DNA of 64,000 nt from Thermospira aquatica (GCF_023525255.1 NZ_CP073355.1:434001-498000); one strand, 5' to 3'. Shown: positions 36,512-46,430, counted from the first letter of the stretch. Notes: generated by a model not told the origin, from the letters alone. Program-made: numbers and translations.

Positions 36512-36774
36512 AAAAGAGCAATTTGGGGAAATAATTCTTCCAGAGTCCACAACAAAGCCATAACCTAAGTGAAGCATCGAAGCTTTGCTTGTAGGGGGTT
36601 TAACTTTCGGCATCTATAAGCTAAGGAGAAGCTATCCGCAAGCAATTGTTGCTTTGCTTTTGAGCGGAGGAAGGGGTGAAATTTTACCTATTGATTTTAT
36701 CCAAAAAGCTTTTTTTGCTTTATAATTTATAATTAATGATTAGCTTAAGTTCAGTATAAAACAAGTGCATAATT
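36512..36774. repeat. Second copy of the cassette border tract
   Basis: It follows the lipoprotein gene and shares ordered blocks with 33522-33697. It ends at the IS-B copy 2 boundary, shortly after the AGTTCAGTA block where the other copy continues into an effector frame. No gene is seen inside. Confidence 0.55.
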
Positions 36775-37916
36775 CATTGTGTCAAGAAAATTGTGTCTAG
36801 TCATAGGATAACCTCGCTGTGAATATTTTCTTTGGTGTATGAGTGTTGCTCACGATAGAGTTGAAAGTAATACTCCCAATTTTTTAACTTTCTTTTTAAG
36901 AACTTCTCATTTTGGTATCTTAATAACAGGTAAAGATATTTCTCAGCTGAAGCCTCGCTTTGACACATTTCCATTGTTTTTAATCTCCTTTTAAGTTCTT
37001 TAAAGAGTCTTTCCAGGGCATTGTTTGTATACACCATGCTTCGTATTCCTTCAGGTAATTCCATGTAAGTGAATATATTCTCTCTTATTGTCAAGAGGTT
37101 ATTCATTAAGTTGGGATAGATATTTTTCCATTTTTGTGTAAATTTCATAAACAATTGTTCTGCCTCCTGTTTGTCTTTGGCATGAAATACCTCTTTTATT
37201 TCAGTGGCAATGATATTTCTGTGTTGAACTCTCACTTTAGCCAGTATGTTTCTCATGACATGGACTACACAGGGCTGATACTTTGCGTGGGGATATATCT
37301 CTGTTATGACGTTTTTCATACCACTTAAGCCATCAGAGACAATAAAATGAATCTGTTTGACACCTCTTTCTCTTATATCTAGCAAAATTTCCCGCCAGTT
37401 ATAAGCACTTTCCATGCCTCCTGGCAGGTAGTATCCTAAAATCTCCCGTCTTCCCTCAGGTGTAATGCCTATAGCTACATATATTGATTCATTTTCTACC
37501 CTATCTCTCTTGATAGGAAACACCATAGCATCCAGAAATACCACGGCATATTCTTCCATGAGAGGCGACTACGCCACTTCTGAATCTCTTCTATGCCTAC
37601 CTGGCTTATCCTTGAGATGTTAGCATAAGAAATCTTTATTTCATAAAGCTCTTTTAAAACTTCTGCTATCTTCCTTGTTGACATTCCTGATATCAACATA
37701 GCCCTGATTAATGCATCTAAGTCTTCTGTGATGCGTTTGCGATAGGGAAGAAGGGCACTTTTAAATCCATTATCCCTTGTTCTTGGAACACGTATGGCTG
37801 TAAGCTCGCCAAAAGCTGTCTTTAAATCCCTTTCGTAAAAGCCATTGCCTTTTGTGGGAGGATTATTTTCCAGGTAAATCTCTCTTTCCTCTTTTAACAT
37901 ACTCTCTAATACTTCC
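36775..37916 (-). pseudogene. IS-B copy 2, 3' fragment with frameshifted IS256 transposase
   Basis: It carries the outer end CATTGTGTCAAG (36775) and the transposase body from stop (36801) to the CTTCC junction with IS-A copy 4 (37912-37916). The catalytic motifs are present (FLDAMVF, VSDGLSG, NNALERLFKELKRR). A one-base deletion near 37563 (GAGAGGCGAC, where copy 1 has GAGAGGGCGAC) splits the frame. Copy 1 is intact at this place and broken elsewhere, so a working gene could be rebuilt from both. Its 5' part is at 32605-32739. Confidence 0.88.
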
Positions 37917-37977
37917 CCCGTTGCGTCAAATAAAAAAGTACTCGAAATTCGAATCATTGCCTCATAAAAAAAAGTAC

Positions 37978-39228
37978 TCAAAAATTCCATACAGTTTCCT
38001 CCAAATTTTTGTTTTTTACATTCTTTTTCTTTTGAAGGCTGAAAAGTTTTCTCTGGCAAGCCGTAATTTTTTGTCTTAGGTGAAACAAATCGAGAGCCTT
38101 ATAAAGCCTTGTTAGGCGTTCCTTTTGTGCCTCACTTACATAAGAGCTTTCTAAAAGCCGCTGGTAGGGAGTTTTAATATCATCATGCTTCTTTTGCACC
38201 TTGCTTCCGATTCTCTTTTTCTCTGTCATTTTCATAACCGGTTGAAAAAAGTTGGCATAAAGCCTGAGATACGCATAGAGTCGGTTCAAGTAGTAGACTT
38301 CTTCCTCGGTATCGTAGCGGAAGTATCCAACATTCTGGCGGACTATGGAATAGTTTTTCTGCTCGACGTAGCAGTTATCATTGGAACGGGAGCTTCTTCC
38401 CCTTGTAAATTTTATCTGGTGCTTCTCACACCAATCGCGTAGAGGATGATTAATAAATTCAGCACCGGTATCAGAATCAATTCCCCGTAACTCAAAAGGA
38501 AGTCTTCTTTGGACTTTTTCTATGGCTTCTCTTACCCATTTTGAAGCTTTGTTTTTGATTGCCACAAGTTCTGTCCAACCGCTCCAAACATCCACCATAT
38601 TTAATGTTTGAGCAAAGTCTCCCCGGCTATTTCCTCCCTCATGGGCAACCAGATCAATCTCCATAAAACCAGGGCAATTTTCATCCCACTCTGCCCACGT
38701 GCGTATAGCTATTTGTTGCTTTAATAGCGTTCCAGGCTTTGTACCTTTTCGTCCTTTTATCTCAAGCTTTTTACGCTCATGTTTCAAAAGTCGGTCAATA
38801 CTTGAGGCACTTATATGGCGCAAGTTTTCTATAGCCTGTGGAGAACCCTGGAAATGTCCGTTTGCTAAGAGATTATCTAAAACTTCATTTAAAATTGGCT
38901 TTAAGCGTTTGCCACACATGTAGTTTTCAATTTCCCAGACCTGTTTTAGCATTTTTAGTTCCTCTTCGCCGAATTTTTTCTTTCTGCCAGGTCTTTTGCC
39001 CTTTTTGGCTATGTCGGCTTTAAGGTAATTTTTCTTGCCTACATAGATGGTTTTTCCGTGCTGCCTCAAGAGCCTGGCGGCATAGTTTCGGTTTTTTAAA
39101 CCTGTTATCCTCACAAAATAATCCAGTATCTCCTTTTTCTCCTTTTTGCTGGCTTTTTGATACTCTGCTTCGACAAGCTCAGCATATCATTTCGCCGTTT
39201 CCCTGTAAATAGGTCTCCTTTCAAACAT
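37978..39228 (-). pseudogene. IS-A transposase, copy 4 (single in-frame TGA near the start)
   Basis: This is the best preserved copy. From ATG 39228 it reads MFERRPIYRETAK and then TGA, supplied by the 24-bp repeat insertion. The insertion is a multiple of three, so the frame then runs without a break to 37978: the catalytic residues are Asp in MEIDLVAHEGGN, Asp in GIDSDTGAEFINHPL and Glu in NDNCYVEQKN. The longest ATG/GTG-initiated frame (from 39114, 378 residues) lacks the first 40 or so residues, probably part of the DNA-binding region. It is an integrase-fold DDE transposase, perhaps ISNCY/IS481-like. Activity would need stop-codon read-through or internal start. Confidence 0.82.
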
Positions 39229-39288
39229 CGCCACCCCAATTCCGGTTGGCGAGCCTGTCGAGCCACGGTTGGCGAGCTTGTCGAGCCA
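39166..39288. repeat. Short-repeat insertions in IS-A copy 4
   Basis: The 24-bp unit is at 39166-39189, and two 23-bp units are at 39243-39265 and 39266-39288. Each contains a GAGCYTGTCGAG-type core. They are at the same internal positions as in copy 1, which has three tandem units. Confidence 0.88.
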
Positions 39289-39433
39289 TGAACTGGATTA
39301 TTTTACACAAATTTAAAGTACTTTTTTATTTTGAAGCAACGTTCCCTTTTCGAGTACTTTTATTATGAAGCAATTCGGTTAGTTGATTTTTTCTTTCGCT
39401 AACATTACAATGAAAAGGAAAAAAGGAGGAAAG

Positions 39434-40039
39434 ATGGTCTTTTTTACCCTCTGGTTTCTTTTTCTCTCCGTGACCACACCGGCACCACCTGTCGAACCGA
39501 GTGTTTCTGTGCCCGAGATAGCATGGCCAGAGGAAACCCTCAACCGAAAAGACGTCCCCCCGCCTACCAATAACCAACTCCATGTGTTTCGTGTAAGACT
39601 CTTCCCTTATAATTCTACCCAGACAAAAGAGGGCCTATGGAAACTCTCTCGGGATGCTTTTCTTTCTCTTTCGAATGTTTCCGGGCAGAGTCTTCAGACC
39701 CTTACCCTCTCCCTCTATGACGTGTCAGAAATCTTTATCCTCTCCTGGAGAATCAACCGCATCAGCAACACCTGGCACGAGTTTGTCCCACACAGGATCA
39801 GAATCATCACCTGGAAAGGACAAACCAATGAAGGAGAAGGCGATTGGCGATGGCTCTGGTATCTCCCCCTCGAAACAGAAAACTCCCGCTGGACAAATTT
39901 TAGCCTCTTTTACGACAGCTGGGAAAAGGGGGTAGGTGACCGCCTTCGCTGGAAACACGCTCAATTTCCCCATTTCAACTATCACTTTACCACGCCCCTT
40001 CCAGGAACCATCATCCATATTCAGTTCCTCTATCCATAA
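39434..40039 (+). CDS. Secreted protein of unknown function (201 aa)
   Basis: The protein begins with a hydrophobic export segment (MVFFTLWFLFLSVTTPAPPV) followed by a proline-rich linker. The rest is a beta-rich domain with many Trp and Tyr residues (HVFRVRLFPYNSTQ..., WRWLWYLPLETENSRW). No family is recognised. AAGGAGG at 39423-39429 favours ATG 39434; an ATG at 39412 would add a basic n-region (KRKKGGK) and is a real alternative. It is followed 15 nt later by another unknown gene, likely in one operon, and starts just outside the island border. Confidence 0.65.
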   Translation: MVFFTLWFLFLSVTTPAPPVEPSVSVPEIAWPEETLNRKDVPPPTNNQLHVFRVRLFPYNSTQTKEGLWKLSRDAFLSLSNVSGQSLQTLTLSLYDVSEIFILSWRINRISNTWHEFVPHRIRIITWKGQTNEGEGDWRWLWYLPLETENSRWTNFSLFYDSWEKGVGDRLRWKHAQFPHFNYHFTTPLPGTIIHIQFLYP

Positions 40040-40054
40040 ATAAGGAGTAAAACA

Positions 40055-41065
40055 ATGTCAACACCTGTAAAAATCCTGTCCGAACGCCTCAATGGAAACT
40101 GGACCAGTTTTCCCCTCCATGTGTCTTTCGATGACAAGGTATTTTCGTTTTCCCTAGACAATCCCTCTCATCCGGAGTGGAAAACCTTTATCCAAACTGC
40201 AGGTAAAAAAAGACAATCCTGTACTTTTTCGTTTTTTTCCTCCCAGGAGAGTTTTGTTTTCGAACGTATTCACGAGATGCTTAACGCCTATATTCCTGAT
40301 CTCGCCACCAAGGTCGATCCCCTCCTTCGGGAGTTTGTGAAAAACGCCGAAAAACAAAACATGCTTCATCTCGCCACTAAGGTGGGACTTATCCCTGATA
40401 TTGAGAGTCCCCTTCCCATGGAGCTCATGGGAAAAATCCTTCAAGAAAAAGTGCTCCTCGAAGACGAAAAAATCCCCCTCCTCTACCTTGACCCATCACG
40501 TGTGGTTACCATCACCATGACCCATCAAAACAATGAGCTTCACATTCACATCAAAAACAAAGGTATCCTCGGAGAAAAGAAACAACAAAACATCGCTCGC
40601 AAGATCGAACTTGGACGAAAAATCGCCCATTTTGACCTAAAACAAGAGTTTGAGATGAAAAACTACCCCGAATGTCAGGAAGAAATAAAAGAGTTTCTTG
40701 CCTACGAATATCCCTTAGAAGAACTGGAACACCTCTGGTCACTGGCTTTTGAAGAGAGCTTTGATGAGTATTGGCTGATGTCCCCCTACTTTCTCCTCAT
40801 GGGAGCGGGGACGCACTCCTCGTTTTTCCCCTATTATGCCACCGTGCATGGACAGTTGCGCGTCGCTCAAAAGCAAATGCACCACATCGCTGAGGGAAGC
40901 TACTCGGCTGGTATGGGCTACATCCAGTCTGCTTTTATCATTGAATCGAACCGTAGCCTCTACGGCACCAGTGGCAGCATCTTTACCCCCTATGAGAAAG
41001 ACAACGAAGTCATCACCGGAATGGTTATAGGCTTCCCGAGGATCGATATCAATTTCCCCTCTTAG
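40055..41065 (+). CDS. Conserved-looking protein of unknown function (336 aa)
   Basis: It has no signal peptide or membrane segment, so it is probably cytoplasmic. The sequence alternates beta (VSFDDKVFSFSL, VVTITMTHQNNELHIHIKN) and helical segments (PLEELEHLWSLAFEESFDEYWLM), and ends with a Gly-rich stretch (AEGSYSAGMGYIQSAFIIESNRSLYGTSGSIFTPYE). I recognise no domain. AAGGAGTAAAACA precedes the start. It lies 15 nt after the secreted protein gene and converges with the galactanase gene. Confidence 0.65.
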   Translation: MSTPVKILSERLNGNWTSFPLHVSFDDKVFSFSLDNPSHPEWKTFIQTAGKKRQSCTFSFFSSQESFVFERIHEMLNAYIPDLATKVDPLLREFVKNAEKQNMLHLATKVGLIPDIESPLPMELMGKILQEKVLLEDEKIPLLYLDPSRVVTITMTHQNNELHIHIKNKGILGEKKQQNIARKIELGRKIAHFDLKQEFEMKNYPECQEEIKEFLAYEYPLEELEHLWSLAFEESFDEYWLMSPYFLLMGAGTHSSFFPYYATVHGQLRVAQKQMHHIAEGSYSAGMGYIQSAFIIESNRSLYGTSGSIFTPYEKDNEVITGMVIGFPRIDINFPS

Positions 41066-41127
41066 CCAAACATTGAAACCTTTCTCTTGTTGCACACTCT
41101 TTTTTGCACACTCTCTAGAGGAAAATC

Positions 41128-42234
41128 TTACCATCTCGTGAAAAGGGCGGGAAGAGCATCCCCCTCAAAATCAAAGAGGGCCATATTCTCCCACATGGAA
41201 CCATACCCTGGCAATGAAATCCATTCCCCGCCCCAATATATTACCCCTATACACCCGGTCAGGTACATCTCCCACAAGAAATCGTAAAGGTATTTTTTCT
41301 GCCCTTCCGGCGTTGCTGGATAATCAGATAAAAGAAAGTCTTTCTCTCCAAAGACATTGTGGAGATTGTCAGCATAGTCAGTAGTCCAAGGATAGGCCGT
41401 CTCAAGAACAAAGAGAGGTTTGTGATATCGCGAAGCTATGGCAAGAAGGGTATGTTTAAGAGAAGCGAGAGAAGCATGAGAAAAGAAGGGATAGTACGAA
41501 ACCCCAATGATGTCATACGGCACGCCGTAGAGGGTTATATGTCCAAAAAACCAATCCATACTCCCATAATCACTGCCGGCATGATGATGAAGGATGATTT
41601 TTATCCTCAAGGACTTATCGGCTTCTCTCACCCCCTCAATCGCGTTTTTCAACAACTCGGCAAAACGATTCCAATTGGTGTCGTACACTCCCCCAATACG
41701 CCCTATATCCCACAAAAACCCGGAGGAGATTTCATTGCCCACCTGAACAAAATCGGGATACACCCCCTCTTTCATACACAGGCTTATCGCCTCATAGGTA
41801 TACTGTTTTATAGCCTTTTTGAGTTCCTCGTACTCCAAATGAGACCATGCAGCTGGCTTCGATTGATTGCCGGGATCAGCCCACGTGTCAGAATAGTGAA
41901 AATCCAAAAGAATCTTCATCCCCCGTTGTTTTGCCCTTCTGGCCAGTGCAACGGCTTTTTCCAGAGAAGACTCTCCCCCGGGATGACTATGCCACAGACG
42001 AATCCTCACCGTATTGATACCGGCCTCATCAAGGATATCAAAAAAATCTCTTTCCTGGCCATTTTTCCTGTACACACCTCCCCTGTTCTCTATCTCAGGC
42101 ACAAAAGAGATGTCCATGCCTTTCAAAAAATCATCAGGAATCCTTCTCTTTTTGGTTGAAATCTCTTCTTTTGTGTTCCCACACGCCAGAAAAACCATCA
42201 TCCATAGAAAAAAGAAAAAACCTTTCCCCTTCAT
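41128..42234 (-). CDS. GH53 endo-beta-1,4-galactanase lipoprotein
   Basis: The 368-residue protein would cut beta-1,4-galactan side chains of pectin. The lipobox FLACG after a hydrophobic stretch makes it a surface or periplasmic lipoprotein. The TIM-barrel GH53 motifs are clear: GMDISFVPEIENRGGVY at the start, VRIRLWHSHPGG, KILLDFHYSDTWADPGNQSKPAAW, VQVGNEISSGFLW (acid/base Glu) and PLFVLETAYPWT (nucleophile Glu). The start ATG 42234 follows GGAGAG; the longer frame to 42291 adds sequence before a typical signal peptide. It stands alone, with no transporter nearby, and suggests use of plant polysaccharide. Confidence 0.92.
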   Translation of the reverse strand: MKGKGFFFFLWMMVFLACGNTKEEISTKKRRIPDDFLKGMDISFVPEIENRGGVYRKNGQERDFFDILDEAGINTVRIRLWHSHPGGESSLEKAVALARRAKQRGMKILLDFHYSDTWADPGNQSKPAAWSHLEYEELKKAIKQYTYEAISLCMKEGVYPDFVQVGNEISSGFLWDIGRIGGVYDTNWNRFAELLKNAIEGVREADKSLRIKIILHHHAGSDYGSMDWFFGHITLYGVPYDIIGVSYYPFFSHASLASLKHTLLAIASRYHKPLFVLETAYPWTTDYADNLHNVFGEKDFLLSDYPATPEGQKKYLYDFLWEMYLTGCIGVIYWGGEWISLPGYGSMWENMALFDFEGDALPALFTRW

Positions 42235-42344
42235 TTTCTCTCCGTTCCATTGTATGCTAACACACAACGAGTTTTCTTTCAACTTTTCCACAAAAAAGCC
42301 ATGTTTTCCTGACCCCCAACAAAGAAATAACTCCCAAGAAAAAA

Positions 42345-42376
42345 ACTTCGGGCATCGAATAATCGATGCCCGAAGT
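42345..42376 (-). terminator. Strong terminator after clpB
   Basis: Perfect 14-bp arms ACTTCGGGCATCGA and TCGATGCCCGAAGT around ATAA, followed on the minus strand by TTTTTCTT. It starts 5 bp past the clpB stop. Confidence 0.9.
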
Positions 42377-42381
42377 GGATC

Positions 42382-44982
42382 TTACGAAAGGGTTTCAAAA
42401 TGGAGTTGACCATCTTTGATGTCAACACGAATGGTATCTCCCTCTTTGACCTCTCCTGAGAGAAGGTGAATAGAGATGGGATCCAGCAGATAGCTCTGGA
42501 GTACCCGTTTGAGAGGCCGTGCTCCAAACTCCTCATCATACCCTTCGCGAGCGAGGAAGTTTTTCGCCTCGTCGGTGAGTTCCAATTTCATCCGTTTGGA
42601 GGCAAGCCGTTCTCGAATACGGGTCAGCGGGATCTCAATGATATCCTTCATATGGTTTTCGGAGAGCCTGTGGAAGCTTATAATCTCATCGATACGGTTG
42701 AGAAACTCCGGTCTAAAATACTCTTTCAAAAGGGCACGTACCTTTTCATCGGCCTCCTCTTTCTCTTTCGGAGAAGTGAACCCCTGAATGCTCGGCGAAA
42801 GATTAGAGCCAATATTGCTCGTCATAATAATCACCGTATTGGAGAAGTTTACCGTTCTTCCCTGACCATCCGTCAAGCGTCCATCATCCATGATCTGCAA
42901 GAGAATATTGAAGACATCAGGATGGGCTTTTTCAATCTCATCAAAAAGGATCACCGCATACGGTCTCCTTCGTATCACCTCGGTAAGCTGTCCTCCCTCT
43001 TCGTATCCTACATAGCCAGGAGGAGCACCAATGAGGCGCTGAACACTAAACTTTTCCATGTATTCACTCATGTCGATACGTACGAGAGCCCTCTCCGTAT
43101 CAAAGAGAAACTCAGCCAGCGCCTTGGAGAGCTCTGTTTTCCCCACACCGGTTGGTCCAAGGAAGAGAAAACTTCCAATAGGTCGGTTCTCCTCCTGGAT
43201 CCCAGCACGAGAACGACGTATTGCGTTCGCCACCGCCTTGATAGCGTGCTCCTGTCCCACCACTCTCTTTTCCAGTGCCTCTTCCAGGTGCAAAAGTCGC
43301 TGTTTCTCTGATTCAAGCATGCGGCTTACGGGGATGCCTGTCCACTCAGACACCACACGAGCGATATCCTCTTCGGTAATCTCTTCTCGTAAGAGCCTTT
43401 CGCCACTCTCCATGGCATTCAGTTTCTGCTGGAGAGCCTCGAGTTCTTTTTGTTTCTCGGGGATACGGCCGTAACGGATTTCCGCTACCTTGTCAAGCTG
43501 TCCCTGCCGTTCGTATCGTTCTTCCTCTATCTTGAGGTTATCAATTGCCTCGTTGATCTCTTTGATCTGCTGGATCAGTTGCCGTTCCTGAGTCCACTTG
43601 CTCTTCAGGGCGGTGGCTTTTTCCTGAAGCTCAGCAAGCTGTTTTTCTACTCGCTGGAGTTGCTCAGCCGCTTCCACCCCTTTTTCCTTTTTGAGAGCCT
43701 CCCTTTCAATGGAGAGTCTCAAGATCTTTCGTTCGAGATCATCAATAACCTGGGGTTGACTCTCTATCTCCAGGCGTATCTTGGATGCAGCTTCATCCAC
43801 GAGGTCTATTGCCTTGTCAGGAAGATGCCGCTCAGTGATGTAACGCACAGAAAGTTGTGCTGCCGCCACAAGGGCAGAATCCGCAATCCTTATCCCGTGG
43901 TGAAGTTCGTACTTCTCTTTCAAGCCACGAAGTATAGAGATCGTATCCTCAATCGACGGCTCTGCCACAAAAACCGCCTGGAAACGGCGCTCAAGGGCTT
44001 TGTCCTTCTCGATATACTTGCGGTATTCGTCGAGGGTTGTGGCACCAATCACCTTAATTTCTCCGCGGGCAAGAGCGGGCTTGATCATGTTTCCTGCATC
44101 GATAGCCCCTTCTGCCGATCCAGCACCCACAATCGTATGGATCTCATCAATGAAGAGAATAATCTCACCCTCGGAGTCCACAACCTCTTTTAAGAGGGCT
44201 TTAAACCGCTCTTCAAACTCTCCACGAAACTTCGTTCCGGCAATGAGAAGCCCAAGATCCAAAGAGAGAATACGCTTGTTTTTGAGACTCTCGGGAACAT
44301 CACCGCTGACTATTCTCCGGACAATACCCTCAACAATCGCGGTTTTTCCTACCCCTGCTTCACCAATGAGAACAGGATTGTTTTTTGTCCTGCGGGTGAG
44401 CACCTGCATTGCCCGTCGAATTTCATTATCGCGCCCGATAACAGGATCGAGCTTTCCCTGTCGGGCAAGTTCAGTGAGATCCCGCGTATATTTTTCGAGA
44501 GCCTGAAACTTGCCTTCAGGGGTTTCATCGGTTACTCGGTGAGAACCTCGAAGATTTTTGATAGCAATAAGGATACGGTCATAGTGCAGGTTCACACTGT
44601 CAAAAACCTGTTTGAGACCAGGATCTTTGGTGTTTACAATGCCCAAAAGAAGATGCTCGGTACTCACGTATTCATCATGCATCTTGGACATCTCCTGGAA
44701 AGCCCGATCAAGAGCCTCCGTCAGCTCCTTGCCAAAGTAGTTTTGCCATGCTCCTTCGACACGCGGTTTTTGTCTGAGTCTGTCTTCAAGTAACCCTGAG
44801 AGGCGGGAAACAGAGACCTCAAGCTGTTCAAGGATGGGTTTCACCAGCCCATCCTCCTGCTCCATCAAAGCAAGCAGAAGATGTTCACTCTCAACCGCCT
44901 GGTGGTTATAACGACTCGCTCGTTCCACAGCCGATTCAAGAGCCTCTCTTGCCTTAACGGTAAGTCGATTCATATTCATCAT
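42382..44982 (-). CDS. clpB: ClpB disaggregase chaperone
   Basis: This Hsp100 ATPase pulls proteins out of aggregates together with DnaK. The 866-residue protein has the full order: N-terminal repeat domain ([18 protein letters not shown]), first AAA+ module with GEAGVGKT and [12 protein letters not shown], the long coiled-coil middle domain (about residues 395-525) that separates ClpB from ClpA/ClpX, and second AAA+ module with [14 protein letters not shown] and [19 protein letters not shown] 44982 follows AAGGAGTG; ATGs at 44979 and 44973 are also possible. A sigma-70 promoter lies upstream and no CIRCE operator is visible. A perfect-stem terminator ends the unit. Confidence 0.97.
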   Translation of the reverse strand: MMNMNRLTVKAREALESAVERASRYNHQAVESEHLLLALMEQEDGLVKPILEQLEVSVSRLSGLLEDRLRQKPRVEGAWQNYFGKELTEALDRAFQEMSKMHDEYVSTEHLLLGIVNTKDPGLKQVFDSVNLHYDRILIAIKNLRGSHRVTDETPEGKFQALEKYTRDLTELARQGKLDPVIGRDNEIRRAMQVLTRRTKNNPVLIGEAGVGKTAIVEGIVRRIVSGDVPESLKNKRILSLDLGLLIAGTKFRGEFEERFKALLKEVVDSEGEIILFIDEIHTIVGAGSAEGAIDAGNMIKPALARGEIKVIGATTLDEYRKYIEKDKALERRFQAVFVAEPSIEDTISILRGLKEKYELHHGIRIADSALVAAAQLSVRYITERHLPDKAIDLVDEAASKIRLEIESQPQVIDDLERKILRLSIEREALKKEKGVEAAEQLQRVEKQLAELQEKATALKSKWTQERQLIQQIKEINEAIDNLKIEEERYERQGQLDKVAEIRYGRIPEKQKELEALQQKLNAMESGERLLREEITEEDIARVVSEWTGIPVSRMLESEKQRLLHLEEALEKRVVGQEHAIKAVANAIRRSRAGIQEENRPIGSFLFLGPTGVGKTELSKALAEFLFDTERALVRIDMSEYMEKFSVQRLIGAPPGYVGYEEGGQLTEVIRRRPYAVILFDEIEKAHPDVFNILLQIMDDGRLTDGQGRTVNFSNTVIIMTSNIGSNLSPSIQGFTSPKEKEEADEKVRALLKEYFRPEFLNRIDEIISFHRLSENHMKDIIEIPLTRIRERLASKRMKLELTDEAKNFLAREGYDEEFGARPLKRVLQSYLLDPISIHLLSGEVKEGDTIRVDIKDGQLHFETLS

Positions 44983-45010
44983 ACGACACTCCTTTTTCCT
45001 TTTTGTCAAT

Positions 45011-45039
45011 AATATACCGTAAAAAAGTACCATCGTCAA
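45011..45039 (-). promoter_or_regulatory. Sigma-70 promoter of clpB
   Basis: On the minus strand, TTGACG (45039-45034), 17-nt spacer, TATATT (45016-45011); the leader is about 22 nt. Confidence 0.7.
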
Positions 45040-45086
45040 GAAAAAGTGTGTCTTTATTTTTTATAGTGTGTCTTTATGATACATTT

Positions 45087-46340
45087 TTACTCTTTCGGAT
45101 GATAATGGAGAAGAAGTAATGAGGCATCATCGCTCTGGGGATACTGCCCTCGAAAATTTTTGAGATCAGTCCAAACAGCATCAATAAGAAGCTGAGGTTG
45201 AAGGGTGCTCTTAATAATACGGTACAACCTTTTATCTCCGTAGAAGTCTCCCGAGCCATTTTTTTGTTCTACGATGCCATCAGAAAAACACACCAGCATA
45301 TCCCCCTCATGAAGCTGGATACGTGTGGGTTCTGGTGAGATGTACTCAAAAAGTCCGATGGGAACATTATTTTCCTTGACTTCTGTGAGATAGATACGGT
45401 GTTTACGCTGGAGAACAATGTGCCCATGTCCCATGTCCCAGAGGTGACATGCTCCGGTTTTCTCATGAAAGAAACCAAATATACCGGTGAGGTATTTTTC
45501 TCCATGGAAAGCAGAGAAGAGATAGGCGTTGAGCATCTGAAGAAAATCAGGCATTCTTTTGAGAGAAAACTCAAAGCCGTGAAAAAGCCCGCTCACACTC
45601 GTGGTAATCAGAGAAGCACTGGGACCTTTACCTGAGACATCACAGAGGAGAAAAACGATACCATCTTGAGAGGTTTTCCAGCCGTAGAAATCACCGCCAA
45701 CCTCTTTGGCAGGACGACTCCCCCCAAGAAAACTAAAAACATCCCGATGGTAGACAATTTCTTCAGGTACAAGGTTTCGTTGAACCTCTCGAGCCGCCCG
45801 GATATCTTTTTGCATGATTCTTGACAGATAAATCAAAAGATCCCTCGTCGAAAAAAGTCCAACATATCCGTCTTTTTCATCCTTGAGGAGAAAAAACTCT
45901 TCCTCCCTGTTTTCGATATGTTCGGAGAGTTCTTCTGCCAAAACATAGATATGCGTGTGATAAAAGTAAGATTTGGCCTGCATGATAAGACTGAGCACTG
46001 GCCTGTGACGATAAACCTCCAATAAATACGGCTGGGTAAGGGCAAAGAGAAACTTCTCTCGCACGATAATTCCTTTGAGTTTCATGTCCTCTCCGACAAC
46101 CCCACACGCGGGAATATACGGATGACGTTGAAAGTCCTGAAGCAAATCGTACACCTTTGTGTTCTCATGAACATAAAACCTCGAAGAAATAAGCCTGAGG
46201 GCTATCTCTCCTGACACCTTGAAGGGTTTTTGTTCCTTTAAAGCCAAAAAGCCAACATGCTCTTCAAAAACCTCTGTCTGTTCTTCCCCCTTTGGAAGAT
46301 CTTCTGGAACCTGAGCTACTATAGGTTTGGGATTCTCCAT
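45087..46340 (-). CDS. SpoIIE/RsbU-type PP2C serine phosphatase with CBS-like sensor region
   Basis: The 417-residue protein should dephosphorylate an anti-sigma-factor antagonist or similar phosphoprotein. Residues about 45-170 contain CBS-like repeats (VYDLLQDFQRHPYIPACGVVGEDMKLKGIIV, then ILVLAEELSEH...DGYVGLFSTRDLLIYL), which often bind adenine nucleotides. The phosphatase domain follows: RAAREVQRNLVPEE, GGSRPAKEVGGDFYGW (metal Asp), LCDVSGKGPSASLITT, WDMGHGHIVL, VCFSDGIVE and DDASLLLLHY. AAGGAGG sits 7 nt before ATG 46340. It has a perfect 10-bp inverted repeat around its ribosome binding site. Downstream of an anti-sigma/sigma pair, it may belong to that regulatory circuit. Confidence 0.88.
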   Translation of the reverse strand: MENPKPIVAQVPEDLPKGEEQTEVFEEHVGFLALKEQKPFKVSGEIALRLISSRFYVHENTKVYDLLQDFQRHPYIPACGVVGEDMKLKGIIVREKFLFALTQPYLLEVYRHRPVLSLIMQAKSYFYHTHIYVLAEELSEHIENREEEFFLLKDEKDGYVGLFSTRDLLIYLSRIMQKDIRAAREVQRNLVPEEIVYHRDVFSFLGGSRPAKEVGGDFYGWKTSQDGIVFLLCDVSGKGPSASLITTSVSGLFHGFEFSLKRMPDFLQMLNAYLFSAFHGEKYLTGIFGFFHEKTGACHLWDMGHGHIVLQRKHRIYLTEVKENNVPIGLFEYISPEPTRIQLHEGDMLVCFSDGIVEQKNGSGDFYGDKRLYRIIKSTLQPQLLIDAVWTDLKNFRGQYPQSDDASLLLLHYHPKE

Positions 46341-46378
46341 AGCAAAACCTCCTTCTTGAGAGTTTTGCTATGATTATA
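46339..46378 (-). promoter_or_regulatory. Inverted repeat overlapping the phosphatase promoter and start codon
   Basis: Arms ATAGCAAAAC (46339-46348) and GTTTTGCTAT (46362-46371) enclose a 13-nt loop with the ribosome binding site AAGGAG. A perfect TATAAT lies at 46378-46373 (minus strand), so the repeat covers the predicted transcription start. It could be an operator, or an RNA hairpin if transcription begins slightly upstream. Confidence 0.55.
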
Positions 46379-46430
46379 GCGTTGAAATATGAAAAGAAAA
46401 TGAAAAATTTTTAAATTTTTGGTGAATTTT

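Larger units (their letters stand above)
37917..39377 (-). mobile_element. IS-A copy 4 (right border of the island)
   Basis: It spans CCCGTTGCG (37917) to GCAATTCG (39377), minus orientation. The left side lies inside IS-B after CTTCC; the right side abuts GTTAG and the gene at 39434. Its start region contains the same 24-bp insertion (39166-39189) and 23-bp tandem repeats (39243-39288, two units) as copy 1, but not copies 2 and 3. This makes it the best candidate for the original chromosomal copy used as a recombination target. Confidence 0.88.

Noticed and set aside
31204-39377. Simple composite transposon made of IS-A copies 3 and 4
   Set aside because: It would not explain why the two halves of IS-B lie in permuted order with matching CTTCC next to each IS-A; a circle or tandem intermediate is needed. 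The outer flanks (ACAAG, GTTAG) also do not form a target duplication.
44971-45060. CIRCE or other heat-shock operator before clpB
   Set aside because: No TTAGCACTC-type inverted repeat is visible; only a sigma-70 promoter is supported.
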